64,000 nucleotides of DNA from Ophthalmolycus amberensis (taxonomy: Eukaryota > Chordata > Actinopteri > Perciformes > Zoarcidae): the NCBI GenBank assembly GCA_024529925.1, contig JAFEUB010001017.1, positions 1,477,001 to 1,541,000 of the forward strand, written 5' to 3'. Below are positions 35,203-48,446 of this stretch, one piece after another. The first letter of the stretch is position 1. The number at the start of each line of letters is the position of its first letter. A program made the position numbers and the translations under genes. The notes beneath the pieces were generated by a model. The model had not been told where the DNA came from. It was given only the letters and a program-made list of their open reading frames with translations, and did not search any database.

Positions 35203-36115
35203 ACAATGAAGTTGTGTTCATGAAGGTAGAGACAGAACTTTGCTCTCAGTTTTCATTGTCGGTACTATTGTTTGACCATGTAATGTACCTTAAGACCTGT
35301 TATTCGTCTTATTGAGTAACAGGTCTGAGTCTGCAGTCACATGGGTTGTACAGTAGAGCCTGATTGACACTGGACTCTTGAGGACAATAACAATACTGAT
35401 ATTTGAGCGTTAAAGGAAAAGTTTGACTTTTTGGGGAATTGCGGTTTATTGCTTTCAGAGAAAACTGACACTACGACGCCTGTACAGTAAATATGTATCT
35501 ATCGTCAGCAGCTGGTTAGCTTAGCTTAGCACAAAGCCTGGATCAGGGGGTAACAGCTGGTCTGGCTCGGTCCAAACCCCGCCCACCAGCACCATCTAAA
35601 GCTTCAACATGTCGTATCTTGAGAGCGAGGTTAGCAGTTTCCAGTGGTAGCCCACTGTATCTGGATATTGGTACACAGTTACAGCACCAATATACTGTAT
35701 TCTGTAACACACCAAAATAAGTAAATAATCTCAGCCATGCACATATATCGATTGGGCCGTGTTGTTTGGTGTTGACTCGCTCAGATTGTTGTCGTTATGC
35801 GGTGCAATATGTTCTATAGACTCTGACACATTGTATTCTTCTGATGTCAAACTTGTTATTCTAATCAAGCAACAATAACCCGTGCACAACTTTATTCAAC
35901 GTATTTTGTTCTGATAACAGTCAGTTATTTGAAGTCTTTGACGGACATCTCTCGCACAATTGTGTTTTGTTATTGCCGGTTGCTCTGACTGTAAATGTTG
36001 CTGATGAACTGAAATGGCTGAAATATTTATGTAAATTGGAAAAACTGAAGAATAAATATGGTAATTAATCAAACAAATGGGCATTAAAAAAAGCACTAAC
36101 GTCAACAATAAAGTA
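35203..36115 (+). other. 3' untranslated and downstream region of the RBM43-like gene
   Basis: No frame is supported. A dispersed repeat (35410-35600) lies inside, and AATAAA signals occur at 36051-36056 and 36107-36112, so a UTR of about 870 to 930 nt is possible. The transcript end is an inference. Confidence 0.4.
35410..35600 (+). repeat. Dispersed repeat, same family as 783-985
   Basis: Blocks AAAAGTTTGACTTTTTGGGG, then GCTGGTTAGCTTAGCTTAGC, CACAAAGCCTGG and GGCTCGGTCCAAA follow the same order as in the copy at 783-985. Confidence 0.65.
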
Positions 36116-36763
36116 GCGTGGGTGATTTTAAGGATCTTTGGGTGTTAATGTGATAATGAGATTTATGTGTTGGGCTCTACCGTAGTTACATCGAGCATCT
36201 GGGGCTGTTGTCACAGTGTGCGTGTTAATGTTATTATTTCTGCCAGGGTGATCATGACATCGGTCGCGTGTGTGCAACCCTCTGTGAGTGGGTGTGTGAG
36301 TGAGTCTGAATGAGTAAGTGTGCACCTCTGTGTCTGTCCACGGCTAATCTTGCATACTTCTTCAGCGAACTGTACAATATGTTGGCTGGCCAGTTATGGC
36401 TGGATGCTCAAGGACCCCCTTGTGGTTGCGGTTACTCACATTTTCTTAAAAAAACTTTTATTGCCTGTTTTATACAGCCCTTGACTTCCTGCCGAGTCCT
36501 CACTCACTACTCTGAATCGACCCCCGGCCGGTAGAGGCCGCTAATGATAACAAAGCAGAGTGCATCTCCGCTCTCACTGCCGCTGCTCTGACACTGTTTT
36601 GTGTTGTGTGTTTGGCTAACGTGGGCTGCTGAGTACCTCGCCGCAACTCAGCGGCTGCTACGCGGGCAGACAGGTCGTTGCAGACACACCTGGCAGAGAA
36701 CTGCCCTCTAATAAGTTCAACTTTCGAGTTTGTCGCTGTAACACCTGAACGCATCATCTAGAT

Positions 36764-37437
36764 CAGGGGTCTCAAACTCCCGGCCCGCGGCCCGAATCCG
36801 GCCCGCCACGTCATTTTATGTGGCCCGCGAATCCGCCAGCAAAAAAACCCAAAAAAAACGTAATTATTATTCTTTTTTTTCAAGTTCGACTTGACAATAA
36901 AAATATCCCCATAGTCGAAATTATGAGATAGAAAGTCATAATGATGAGATACTTAAACATAGAAGCAGCTCTTTGGCTGGTTACTGTACATTTGACATGG
37001 AAATGTATTGTGAGTACATTGAAGACTACTTTAAACGTGGCTTTAAAACACATGAAATACTTCACGTGGGATTGTGCAAACGCACCCTTGAAAGGATTTT
37101 AAGCTTTGAACAAAGTTATTGTAATAACTTGTGTTTGATATTTGTCTTTGATATTTTCTTTAATAGTTTGATCTTTGATAGAGTAATGTGGGTTTCTTAA
37201 CCCTAAATTAAAAGGATTTAAGTTATAACAGAAATGTGCTTAAATATAGTTTTACATTTATATAACTGCATGTACAATATTTTTACACTTGAATAAACAA
37301 TAATCAAATGCAGAGACAGTTATTTACCAATATGTTAGGAGTAGTTACATTTATACAGTCTTACAGTTACAACCGGCCCTTTGAGGGCGACCGTGATGCT
37401 GATGTGGCCCAGAGTGAAAATGAGTTTGAGACCCCTG
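36764..37437 (+). mobile_element. Non-autonomous hAT-type transposon
   Basis: The ends are CAGGGGTCTCAAACTC on the left and GAGTTTGAGACCCCTG on the right, a perfect 16-bp terminal inverted repeat. Flanking octamers ATCTAGAT (36756-36763) and CTCTAGAT (37438-37445) agree at 7 of 8 positions, an aged 8-bp target duplication. Subterminal CGGCCCGCGGCCCG on the left and CGGCCCTTTGAGGGCGACC on the right are typical of this fish and mammalian repeat type. At 674 bp there is no transposase frame. Confidence 0.88.
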
Positions 37438-37443
37438 CTCTAG

Positions 37444-37593
37444 ATGGAGACAGAATCAGACGTGAGAGGGAAGCGGGACCAGTTGACGGAACTCATCCAG
37501 GGAGGGGAAGTGCTTACGGCAGAGGAGGCGCTAACAGGCAAGTGTATTTACAGGAAGAGTAGCTGCATGTTGGACTGGATATTGTTGCTATAA
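37444..37593 (+). other. Exon-like 49-codon open frame
   Basis: The ATG lies inside the right target duplication of the hAT element. The first 32 codons (METESDVRGKRDQLTEL, then IQGGEVLTAEEALTG) have a coding-like, charged and helical composition. They end at AACAG|GCAAGT, which fits a GC-type donor. The region upstream of the transposon (36550-36763) is CpG-rich and could be a promoter. No second exon was found and no family is recognised. Chance remains quite possible. Confidence 0.25.
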
Positions 37594-38083
37594 TATGATA
37601 TAAACTGAACTTTAGATTAAACATCAGAATAACAACGGACTGTCAAGACACAGATGCTCTACAGCAGGTAGGTGTTGTGTATTTCTGGCAAATGTTTTCA
37701 GCTTGATGGTAAAGTCCCATTACTCATGAGTTTCCAACCATTGCGTGCATCAAGCATGCATTAAAGAGAGCAGTCTAACAGGGCTGCACTGGTGACTAAC
37801 TATGACTCTTTTAACCGTAATAACTAAAACACTAAGTCTGATCTGAAATCTCTCCACCCCCACAGAGCTCAGTGCTGTGGGTTTCCCCTCTTAGTGTTTG
37901 CCTGTCACCACGGTATCTCAAAAACGTAACCTGTCCAACAATAAACTATGTGGACCTGAGATTTTCATCTTTGCAACATTGTCTTTGAGTCAAAACCAGG
38001 AAACATAAAGATAACGGTTTATCTGGAGGATTTAGCGACCAATTAAAGGTCTGCTGACCCAAATGACTTAAAGCAAAGCATTA

Positions 38084-38107
38084 CCCCCCCCCCCCCCCCC
38101 CCCCCCC
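38084..38107. repeat. Poly-C run of 24
   Basis: Uninterrupted cytosines, long enough to be a likely sequencing and assembly weak spot. Confidence 0.9.
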
Positions 38108-38955
38108 ATCACATGGTCTCCATCACCGGATTGAGTTTATTTAGTTGTCACGGAGATGAATCACACGCAAGTTCAGTTTGTACCGGTACTTCTCATTTTT
38201 TCTTTTCTTCCCCAATACTCCAAAATAATCGCTTTAACGTACGGTACACATAGTCCCCAAGAGTAAAGAGCAAACAGAGGAAACACAGAAGCCCAACAGA
38301 ACTAACAGTCGCTATGTTGCATTCGCAAAACATTAGCCTCAGACAGCTAAGCTTGGTTACCAGGAAACACATCAACAATCACAAAACTAAGAGTTAAGAG
38401 GAACAATGGCCTTTGAGAGGATTAAGGATGACTGTCAACATTAACAAACTGGTGGATGTAACAATGTCAGTTGAACTGCTGACTTCTGGTTCCCCAAACT
38501 GAATGGGTTTTGGTTAGATGCCTGAAACAAGGTCTGTGATTAACACAAGTTTAAGATATTTTAACCTTTTGTTCCGCGATATAAAATATGAAGCTGACGT
38601 TTTTACATGTCTTAAAATAGTGGCTTATTGAGACGACTAATCTAGTCATCACGCCGAACACTGGTCCGCCTTTGCTTAGTGGTGGTGAGGTGAAGTCATG
38701 TGACCGCGGTGAAGTTTGTTTATAGCCTAGCGTTAGCTTTTGACTTCTGCCGATTGCATTCACACTTCAAAAACCATAACAGTGCTGTTCATTTGTGAAG
38801 ATTATGTTGCTGAACAAAACGTGTAAACATCATACAAGTCTGTTTGCCACAGAGCTTATTTTCTGCAATAATCCAAAGTAAAAATCCTGTTGACTTTTCT
38901 TTAAAAGTTCAAGAAAAAGGTCACGCATTAGTCAGCATTCCCGTAGACTCTCTGA

Positions 38956-38958
<3 letters not shown>

Positions 38959-38991
<33 letters not shown>
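38959..38991. repeat. (CA)n microsatellite
   Basis: About 16 uninterrupted CA units upstream of myo1g. Confidence 0.9.
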
Positions 38992-38994
<3 letters not shown>

Positions 38995-39312
38995 CACGTT
39001 CATCTTACATGACAAACAATACAGCTAAACCATTTGGCTCCACCCCCCGCCCCCCAAAAAAAAGGTTTCTCACGCTGCAGCTTGACTCTGGGAGTCGGGA
39101 ACCCTAAGGGACACGTTGTACTGCCAATGTGAAGTCAAGAAAGGAAATGCCACGATCCCTCCCAGGAGATAAAGGCCATTTTCTACCCCCAACTTTTGCA
39201 ATCGCAGTGAGAGTCGACGCTCTGTTTAGAAATGAGAAGGCCTTTTGCGGCAGGAAGAGCGAGACGGAGGAGGATGCAGAAGTGGGACGAGCTCTTAAAG
39301 ATAGCCTCCTGC

Positions 39313-39323
39313 TATTTATATAG
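39313..39323 (+). promoter_or_regulatory. Candidate TATA box of myo1g
   Basis: TATTTATATAG lies about 260 bp upstream of the myo1g start codon, which would give a 5'UTR of roughly 230 nt. Purine-rich ETS-like GGAAG motifs lie just upstream (about 39252-39258) and a TTCCTCC (GGAGGAA) motif lies at about 39494. Both are plausible for a blood-cell gene, but this is inference. Confidence 0.4.
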
Positions 39324-39580
39324 ATCTGCATGAGGGCATGGGCTGACTGACAGGGTGACGTGGTGTAGCTTGTAGACCACAGCTCTCTAGCACACCCTCA
39401 AATCCACCATAGAGCTCGCCACGCCCACAGTACACACACACACACATACTGTCTACACTACCGGGGCCCCAGAAGTCGACCGTACTTCTCTTTCTTCCTC
39501 CTTTAGCGGCTTTCTGTTCCTCTGCGTCTTGTCCGTCTTCTATTTTCTGTTTTTGGTGTGTTTGGTGAAGACAGACCGGG

Positions 39581-39675
39581 ATGGCGGAGCTGGAGGGCCT
39601 GGAGTTTGGGAAGTCAGACTTTGTGCTGCTGGATGAGGTGACGATGGAGCAGTTCATGGAGAATCTGAAGCTGAG
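39581..39675 (+). CDS. myo1g: myo1g coding exon 1
   Basis: Starts at CGGGATGG, a reasonable Kozak context, and encodes MAELEGLEFGKSDFVLLDEV plus the start of the motor. The donor is CTGAG|GTAAGA and the exon ends in phase 2 inside the Arg codon at residue 32. Confidence 0.92.
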
Positions 39676-40116
39676 GTAAGAGGACCTGAGGTACTGTTAG
39701 AGAGGAGGAAGGGAGGGGAAGCAGCCGGGTGTCACAGGGTAACGCTTCATACATACCTCATATATGAAGGAACAGTCCTTAACATATCTTAAAATGAGAT
39801 TAAACATAAGTAAGATAAATATGTCTGTTCTATAATATCACTAAACTACCAAGTTGACATTATCTTGGCGACTTGGCTGAAGTGAGAGAGGACATGAAGA
39901 TGAGACATGAACGAGCAACAGCCACTTCTAGCTTTCCCGCTCACCCCTTTTGGAAGTTCGGCTGTAAACTTGTGGTTGATGCGATCATCAGCGCACTACA
40001 CGCCGGCTGTCATGTGAAGCCAATGGAGCACATGGCAAACCTCACAGCTGCTCTCACCGAACCCCAGGTTCAGTTCATGAGTGTATGTCGCTTTTCTTCT
40101 GTCTTGTTTTGTGACC

Positions 40117-40159
<43 letters not shown>

Positions 40160-43100
40160 GGTGTAATGCTTTGGGGACTTTACACTTGACTGTCTCAGAG
40201 TCCATGTCCAGTCTCACTTCCTCTGTGTCTTTCAGCATGGGGCATCGTGTCCTCAGTTCAGACTATCAGAAATCACACAGTCATCTGAGGACGAATATGT
40301 CAAACAATATCAAATAAACTGTAGATTTAGAGACAACAGTTGCCCTGACTTGAAGTCTGTTACTTGGCCAATAACGTATGAAGCTTAGTTTCATCACGCA
40401 GCTTGATCAGACTTGTCAGCCGGCACTTAAGTTTGTGCTGTTGTGTGTCGACTTTAATGATTTGCGCTGACTTTTCCTTTTCTACCTGTAAGTTCAGGTG
40501 TTTGCATTTCGTTTTTTGCATTTAAGCAGTGTTTTCATTTACTTATTTTACACCACTGACGTTTTTGTCCCATGTCAGGTTCTCTGTCAGCATGATATCA
40601 CCAAAACATGAAGCCTCGGTGGTGATTTGTTGCCTTAACTACCAGAGATTAAGACTTGATTGGAAAGTTTAAAATGTTGTGAAGTGGTAAAACTGACATC
40701 TTCAATGTAACAGTAACAGAGGATTTGTGCTCTTAGATTTCCCTCTGACTCGTATCAGATGTATTCTCACATGGACTCAGCCACTTGTTACTTGATTGGT
40801 CAATAGATTAGCAGGAAGAAGACTGGAGGGACTTCTCTTTATTTGTCTGGCACCAAACTGTTACAAAGAGGAAAACAATATTATCTGTGGCAGTGTGGTA
40901 GAGCAATTTCTGCTTTCAGAAAAGATATGTATAACATATGAACAACCTTCTCTGTGACTCAGTGCAGCTATAATAATCTGTAGCTGTGTCTCAGTTGAGG
41001 GGCGGGACCCTCAAGGACTCTGCCCACACAGGCAGGTGAAGCTGAACTCTAGACTGAAGCAACTTTTGCTTTCCTAATGACAAAGTCTAGATTCCTACGG
41101 ACCAAAACTAACGGTACTTTCTGTTTCTTCTTGTCAGCTCAAACAAGAAAACAAAAATTCAAGTTCATAAACGGGGACAGTGGTCAACTACGTGTATATG
41201 CCAGTGGCGGGCCGTGCATTTTATACCTGGGCCTTCACTGCTGTCCTGCAGCTGAAATACCACCTAATAACCTCATGATGGCGCCACAGCTACGGTTATC
41301 ATTAGTTTCTAGGGCTGAAACTATACACGTATTCGTATTAAACCGTTCGGTACGAGGCTTACAAACCGAACAATACGTTTGAATAATACTAGTGCATTTG
41401 GAAAATGCAGAAGCTTAAATTGTGGGAAATATAATGTTTTCTGCGCTCATGTAGGAGACAACGGTCTGTGTGACCTCTGAGCCGGAACATAAAAAACACG
41501 ACAAAAAACAGCTGGAGCTCCGCAAGTGTTCTGGGAGGCTACGCTAACTAGCTTAACGGGAAAACAACAGCAGCAACACGCATTCTGCTAAACACTCAAG
41601 GGCCATTCAGATATTAGTAAAAAAACAAACGCAGTTGACTTACCAAACTCCATCCTCCTTTCTTTGTTGACAAAGAGTTTCATCCCACGGTTAAATCCCA
41701 ACTCACAAATCCGTTTCTCCTCCTTCAGCCATTGAGTGTTAAAAAAAACAAAGCTAAGTAAAAAATAAATAAACATCTACACCAAGCAAAATGCAAAAAA
41801 TGTCATAATTTCTTCCATATCTTTCAATTAGAACTCTCACTACTCCGATTAAGCCTCTGCTGTTATTAAGTTTCGTTTCACGATAGTAACGTGATCGCCC
41901 ACTGACCAATCACAGCTCACGCTGCACCTCACTGCAGAGCTGCACCTGGCAACTGAGCTGCACGTAATGCTGACGTAGCTGTAGGCCGGCTAGCAGGCGC
42001 TGACACGTCAAAGAATACGCCCAACATGTCAAACTAAAGATCTGATTGGTTGAAGACGATGACAATCAACAATGTCGTCCCCATTCACTTAAAGTGCACA
42101 TGGATTCACGTGTGAGTCTGCAGGCCTCAGGCCTCTCTTCTTACCTAGAGACACAGAGGTGAGATCTGATTGGATAAAAGCTCTACTTAAAACAAGCTGC
42201 ACTGGAAGCAGAGCAACTGAGGAAGACAGGAGCTGTGCAATGAGACAATAAGATGATGGGGAAAATATTTTTATAAATTACAATACATGTAGTGTATTTA
42301 AGAAATTTATTAAATTATAAAATAGCTCTAACTTTGTGATTCTGTTTAGGCCAGCAGAGAAAACCAAGTAGTTTTGTAGCGTTTTTGTCTTGTTCTGTTT
42401 TACAAAGTTGACCCTGTGTTTCAAACTGTTTCAAACTGTTTCAAACTGTTTCAAACTGCGACTGTAATCCTCTCTGGATTACAACTCCGTGATCGCATGA
42501 GATTTCCAAACTCCGCTGGCTAACAAGAACCACATAAGTGATCCAGTAAACAGCTGACCGGTATAGTATACCGGTCTTGAGTGTCCTCTGAAGGTTTCGG
42601 CCTTGTTCAGCCCCGTTATGAAGAATTTGGTATTCAAATGTGAACCTTCAGAGGACCGGCCCTGTGCTGGGACAGAGCTCATGTATCATAAAAACAGTAT
42701 TCCATTTTGCTCCACTAACCCTCGTGACACGTCAGTTTTACCTCTCCCAGCTCAACAGAGCTACACGAGGTGGCACAACGCTGTGACGCCCTTTGAACCG
42801 CAAGTTTCATTTCCTGCTCTCGGTGTGTACACACACTTGTGTCACTTCCTGTCAGGAAGTTACGTGTCACATAAAGGTGCATGATCTTTTATGGAGCTTA
42901 TAGCTCAAGGTTTTTTTTTTTCATGGGTGGTGTGAAAATGTCATGAGGCTTTACGCCTCGTTTCCCACTTCAATTAAAGATTGAATAAATGAAATAGTTA
43001 AATACACACTGCATATATAGAGATGCACACACAGTATCTTTATTGTTCAGGCATCCAGTACATCTACATGATACCTGTACATGTGAAGCATGCCATCAGT

Positions 43101-46100
43101 GTGTATTTCCTCTTGCTCGGACAGGTTTGAGAAGGGCCGTATCTACACCTACATCGGAGAAGTAGTCGTCTCCGTTAACCCGTACAGACAGATGGACATT
43201 TATGGCAAAGACACCATTGATGCGTACCGGGGCCGGGAGCTGTATGAAAACCCTCCTCACCTGTACGCAGTGGCTGATGCTGCCTACAAGGCCATGAAGC
43301 GACGGGCCAAAGATACCTGCATCGTCATATCAGGTCCGTCTCTTTCACACGCCTATGCTTCCACCTCAAGAGCCTGAAGACACATTGTGCAACGTATCGT
43401 TACATTTTGCAGCTGTACTGATCCGTTCATCATTGCTGTGAAACCTGTGTGTGTGTTTTGTATTTTAGGTGAAAGTGGGGCAGGAAAAACAGAAGCTAGT
43501 AAATACATCATGCAGTACATTGCAGCCATCACGAACCCGGGCCAGAGGGAAGAGGTTGAGAGGTGAGTGTTGTTTACAGGTTAATTATAGAACTAAAAAC
43601 TCATTAAGTCAGTGCTGTAATCTCAAACGTAGATTCAGAAGGGTTTTATCCTTAAATCAAACTCAAGTCAATAATTGGATCATGACAACGTGATGTTAAC
43701 ATTAATCTTCTCCCTTTTTTCTTTTCCTCTGACTCCATTTTTCGCCTCCCTGATGGCTGTCTCACACGCTCCCCATCAATGGTTACCACGATGTGACAAA
43801 TCAGTGTGAAGAACGTGCTGCTCAAATCCAACTGTGTGTTGGAGGCCTTCGGGAACGCCAAGACGAATCGCAACGACAATTCAAGCCGCTTCGGCAAGTA
43901 CATGGACATCAACTTCAACTTCAACGGGGAACCCACCGGAGGGCACATCAACAACTACCTGCTGGAGAAGGTGGGCGGGCAGGGTGATGGAGGGGCTTTG
44001 ACCGCAGACGGGGCCAAGAAACACAAAAACAAACTAGCTGTATGTCGTCGGGGACTTAATGATCCCACTTCTGAAGTAAAGTACAGGAAAGTTCTGCTCA
44101 TTTAGTTTCCAAATTACGTCTTCTCTCCCGAACATGAATGTTTCATGAGGTGATGACAAAGAGGTGAGAGAGAACATCCACGAATAGATGTATCTGTGAA
44201 GCCAATGTGCCGCTGCTGCTGCGCGTTAATAAACGGCTTGCTGAATTCATCCACTGTGTTAAAGAACCGTCTGGCACTCAGAGCTGGTGTGAACGGTGGT
44301 GTGAATGGTGGTGCCATGCTTCATTTACAGAGGGCAGGAATAACCACACTGTTTCAGGTAGTCAGAGTGGGGTCTGCTGGGGTCACACAACTGGTTATCA
44401 GTTTGGTTTTGAGTGTCTGTCTCGGTCTTGGTCGTGGATTTGTCTTGAATCTGGGTGATCCATCCTTGACTGCGTGATGTTGATTGCAGACATTTCCAGC
44501 TGTCTAAAGCACCAGTGCTATATATAAGGTTTTGCTTTCAATCCCTTAAAAAAATCAAAGAGCAAAGAACTTCTTTTAAGATGTGCCATTTGCTACCGAA
44601 GTACAGCAAACCTTTGACATTTGGCCACATGATATGTTGCACTTTGAGTTCAGAGTGTTTCTTTTTCTTTTAGACTAGAAAACTTGCGTTGACCCCTTTA
44701 AGAGCTCTCATTATTTGTCGTTCGTTGCCTGTGCTGCTATCTGATATTGTTTATCTTAATATAAATTCAGTTGTAGTTGTAACCCCGAGAGTTCATCTTG
44801 GGGTAGTTGAAAGCAATTTAGGGAGAAAACTAAAGTAAGAACAGCCAACGCAGGACCTGGTCCAACAAAACAACACTCATGACAGCGTAAGAGTGTGTTC
44901 GGTGGATGGACGCTGGTTTTACTGCAATAATCTGTTCTCCTGTTTAAGTCCAGGGTGGTCCAGCAGCAAGACGGGGAGAGGAACTTCCACTCGTTCTACC
45001 AGGTAAACTCTAATCTGCGCTGCAAAGCATACACCGAGCGATAAGAAACAAATGTAATCAAAAGATATTGTGGATTGCCGCTCCAGCAGTTCCTGCACGA
45101 TATGAACTCTAATGAATTTGGTAAATTGGATCTGAAGTTGCCTGTTTGGTGGGTCTTTATCACAGTTACTGCGTGGAGGCTCAGATGAGATGCTGGAGTC
45201 GTTGCATCTACAGAATGATCCCGCTGCTTATATTCCTACCAAGGAGGGAGCTGCAACTTCTGTGAGTTTGTCACCTTTACACTTTTAGCTGCAAACAGAA
45301 CGAGCTATTTGAGAAACAGCCAACCAACTTCTCAATAAACACATTTGAAATAAGTCATTGGCAAAAGCTGCAAAAACCCATCCAGATTGCCCCCTCTGAA
45401 CTGCACCTCATATTATTTTGACTGATGATAATCCCAAATCCTTTTTTTCTTTCTTAAGACCTCCAACAACGATCGCTCGAGCCACAAAGCGGTGATGAGC
45501 GCCCTGGAAGTGATCGGCTTCTCAGCAGAGGAGATTACCTCAATTTATCAGATCCTGGCCTCCATTCTTCTGTTGGTAAATTATAGCATGGATTGCTCAA
45601 AATAGGAAAAGTTCATGCCTATAATCTAGGATTAAAATGATCGATTTTGCACCCCTTTTGTCACCAACATTTAAAGCATCCAGTAGTGATGAGGGTCACG
45701 GCTCCGTATGTCTGTCTTTCAGGGCAACGTGCAGTTTGAGAGCGACGGCGAGAGCGTTCAGATCCTGGGGCTCGACGCCGTCGGCCACATCGCCGAGCTG
45801 ACGACCACGGAGGCGGACGACGTCTGCAAGAGCCTGCTGTTCCGCACCGTGGCCACCGGGGGCGGCGAGGTCATCGAGAAGGGACACACGGAGCAGGACG
45901 CCTGCTTCGGACGGGACGCTTTCGCCAAGGTGCTGTAATGCAAATCATGCAGCTCAATTTGACTTTGACAAAAGCAGCTCGTCAGAATGAAATTGTCACG
46001 CTCTCCTTATAGCTCATTTTCACAGTTGTCACTTTATTTCTAACGCTGTCAAACACACTCTTATTTCCCCGCTCTAGGCGCTGTACGAGAGACTTTTCGG

Positions 46101-48362
46101 CTGGATTGTGAGCCACATCAACAGCGTCATTGAAGTCAAAGACTACGACCCGGTGCTTCATGGGAAGAACACAGTCATTGGCGTATTGGATATCTACGGC
46201 TTCGAGATCTTTGACAACAACAGGTTGGTGCTGCTGCCCTATCTCTGTGTCACTTTGTGCAAAGAAACTGCTGATGCCGTTGCTCAGGTGTTTTTGTTCC
46301 TCTGCTTTGTCGGCCAGTTTCGAACAGTTCTGCATCAACTACTGCAACGAGAAGCTGCAGCAGCTCTTCATCGAGCTGATCCTCAGACAGGAGCAAGGAG
46401 AATACCAGAGAGAGGGCATCACCTGGCAACACGTGAGAAGCACGCGCGCACGAGCGGCAACACTCGCACACTTTTCTCTCAGGTGTTTGTGTCTAAGTGA
46501 CTAATGGGAACAACTATTTTTGAAACTGGTCCAGTATTGAAGTAGAACAGTAGAACAGACAGCCACGGCACCTTCCTGATAATATGTATTGATTTGAAGT
46601 GTTTTTTGGCACTCTGTATATATTTGCACACTGCTGTTTCCCTACATAAACACATTACAATACAAATACAGCTCGTCTTAAGATGAGTTTTCTAATGTGA
46701 AAAAGCTGCCTCAGAAAAGTTAATGTACGGAGATGCATTTGGTGCAGATGTGACGTGCAAAAGCAACCTTGTAAGTGAACAAGTATGCACTTGAACAAAC
46801 CCCCCCTCCTAAACACACACATTAACATGACTGGGAAACATCACCGTATTTTCGCCCTCCCACTTAACAACCACCCCGTTTACACGCAGATCGATTACTT
46901 CAACAACCAGATCATCGTGGACCTGGTGGAGCAGCCCCACAAGGGCATCATCTCCATCCTGGACGAAGCGTGCCTCACTGTGGGCAAAGTCACCGACACG
47001 GTCTGCCTGGAGAGCATGGACACCAAGCTGGCCCAGCACCCCCACTACACCTCCCGCAAGGTGAGAACAGATCCGAAACGTGAAACAACATGAAACCGAA
47101 ACGCTGTTTGAAAAAGGATCTCTGACAGCGTGGCTGTTACTTCACTTAGTTAGTAGGACGTGTTGTCGACATGTTCTCCTCAGACTTTACTCTGAAAAAT
47201 AAAAAATGACGAGATCTTCATTTCCGTTACGTTGCAGGATAGAAATAAAGTATTTTAGCATTTCTTGTGTGTTTTTTGTTTCGACCTTTGACTTGAAAGA
47301 ACAACGGGGGGTCCACACTGCAGTGTGACTGTGATATTTACTATAACGCAGGTGCGGTTCTGCATTGCAGTCAGTCGGGGATTTTGCCTTAAGAGACATA
47401 ATGAGAATGCAGCCGTCATTTATCTGCACACAGCAAACGTTTATATAATATGTTGTATGTAATATTTGCACTCACAGAGTCTCCTCTTCATTTCCAGCTC
47501 ATCCCCATCGACAAAACCATGGACTTTCAGAAACACTTCCGTATCCTCCACTACGCCGGAGACGTCACGTGAGTTGCTCACACATTACACCCCCCCCCCC
47601 TCCACCCCCCCCAGGGCGTTCCAGCCCGTGCATGAATAAGTGACTGTGCAGAGTTCAGGAGTGTGAGGTCAGCAGTGGGTGAATTCACAGAGGCATTCCA
47701 GTGAGTGGTGTTGCGCTCAAAGTGAAGAAGCTATTGTAAATTCCCATAGTCAGAAATTATGGAAAACAATTGATTCGTGTCTGGACTTAAAACCACAACT
47801 ACGATCCTTCTGATTAGGGCCGCCATTATGGAAATGATCTAATTGCAAGTATGTTTGACTGATATTACGACTGCGATATGATTTGCGATATTAGAGGGAA
47901 TGATCATTATTCTCATTTTCATTAAAAAGCTTGAAAATGATCATGGCTGTGACTTTTGCAGGGATCTGTGCCAAACTAAGATGTTCGTCCATTTAACCAC
48001 GACAATATTACATTTATTGCCTTTAACTTAACAAATACCGCTCCTCCTGCGATTTGAATATTGCAGTCGACATTATTGCGATTTCGATCAAATGTAGGTT
48101 TATTTCTGCAGCCCCACTTCTGATCTCACATCACAAAATGTATACCGAGAGGTTCCAAATATCCAACGATGTAATATATTTACTCGACGAAAGATCCGCA
48201 CGGACCATACAGTCAATTTAAACTGCAATATTGACCGAGTGTGTCCACATATTGAAGTACACAAACGGGAAATGTAGTCACCGAACGTTGATGCGTACAT
48301 GTGAGTTGTGACCTACTGTACAAATCTGTTCGTGTGGAAACACATGAAGAACACTCCTCAGC

Positions 48363-48446
<84 letters not shown>

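Larger units (their letters stand above)
37594..39300. other. Intergenic stretch before myo1g
   Basis: No gene is seen. It contains a 24-base poly-C run (38084-38107) and a (CA)n microsatellite (38959-38991). The frame at 39129-39323 overlaps a stronger non-coding pattern and shows no domain. Confidence 0.6.
39676..43124 (+). other. myo1g intron 1
   Basis: A 3.4-kb intron with a CT microsatellite (40120-40157), transposon-derived DNA (about 41200-42140), four exact copies of a 10-bp unit (42419-42458) and a strong palindrome (42556-42576). I see no coding exon in it. Confidence 0.8.
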
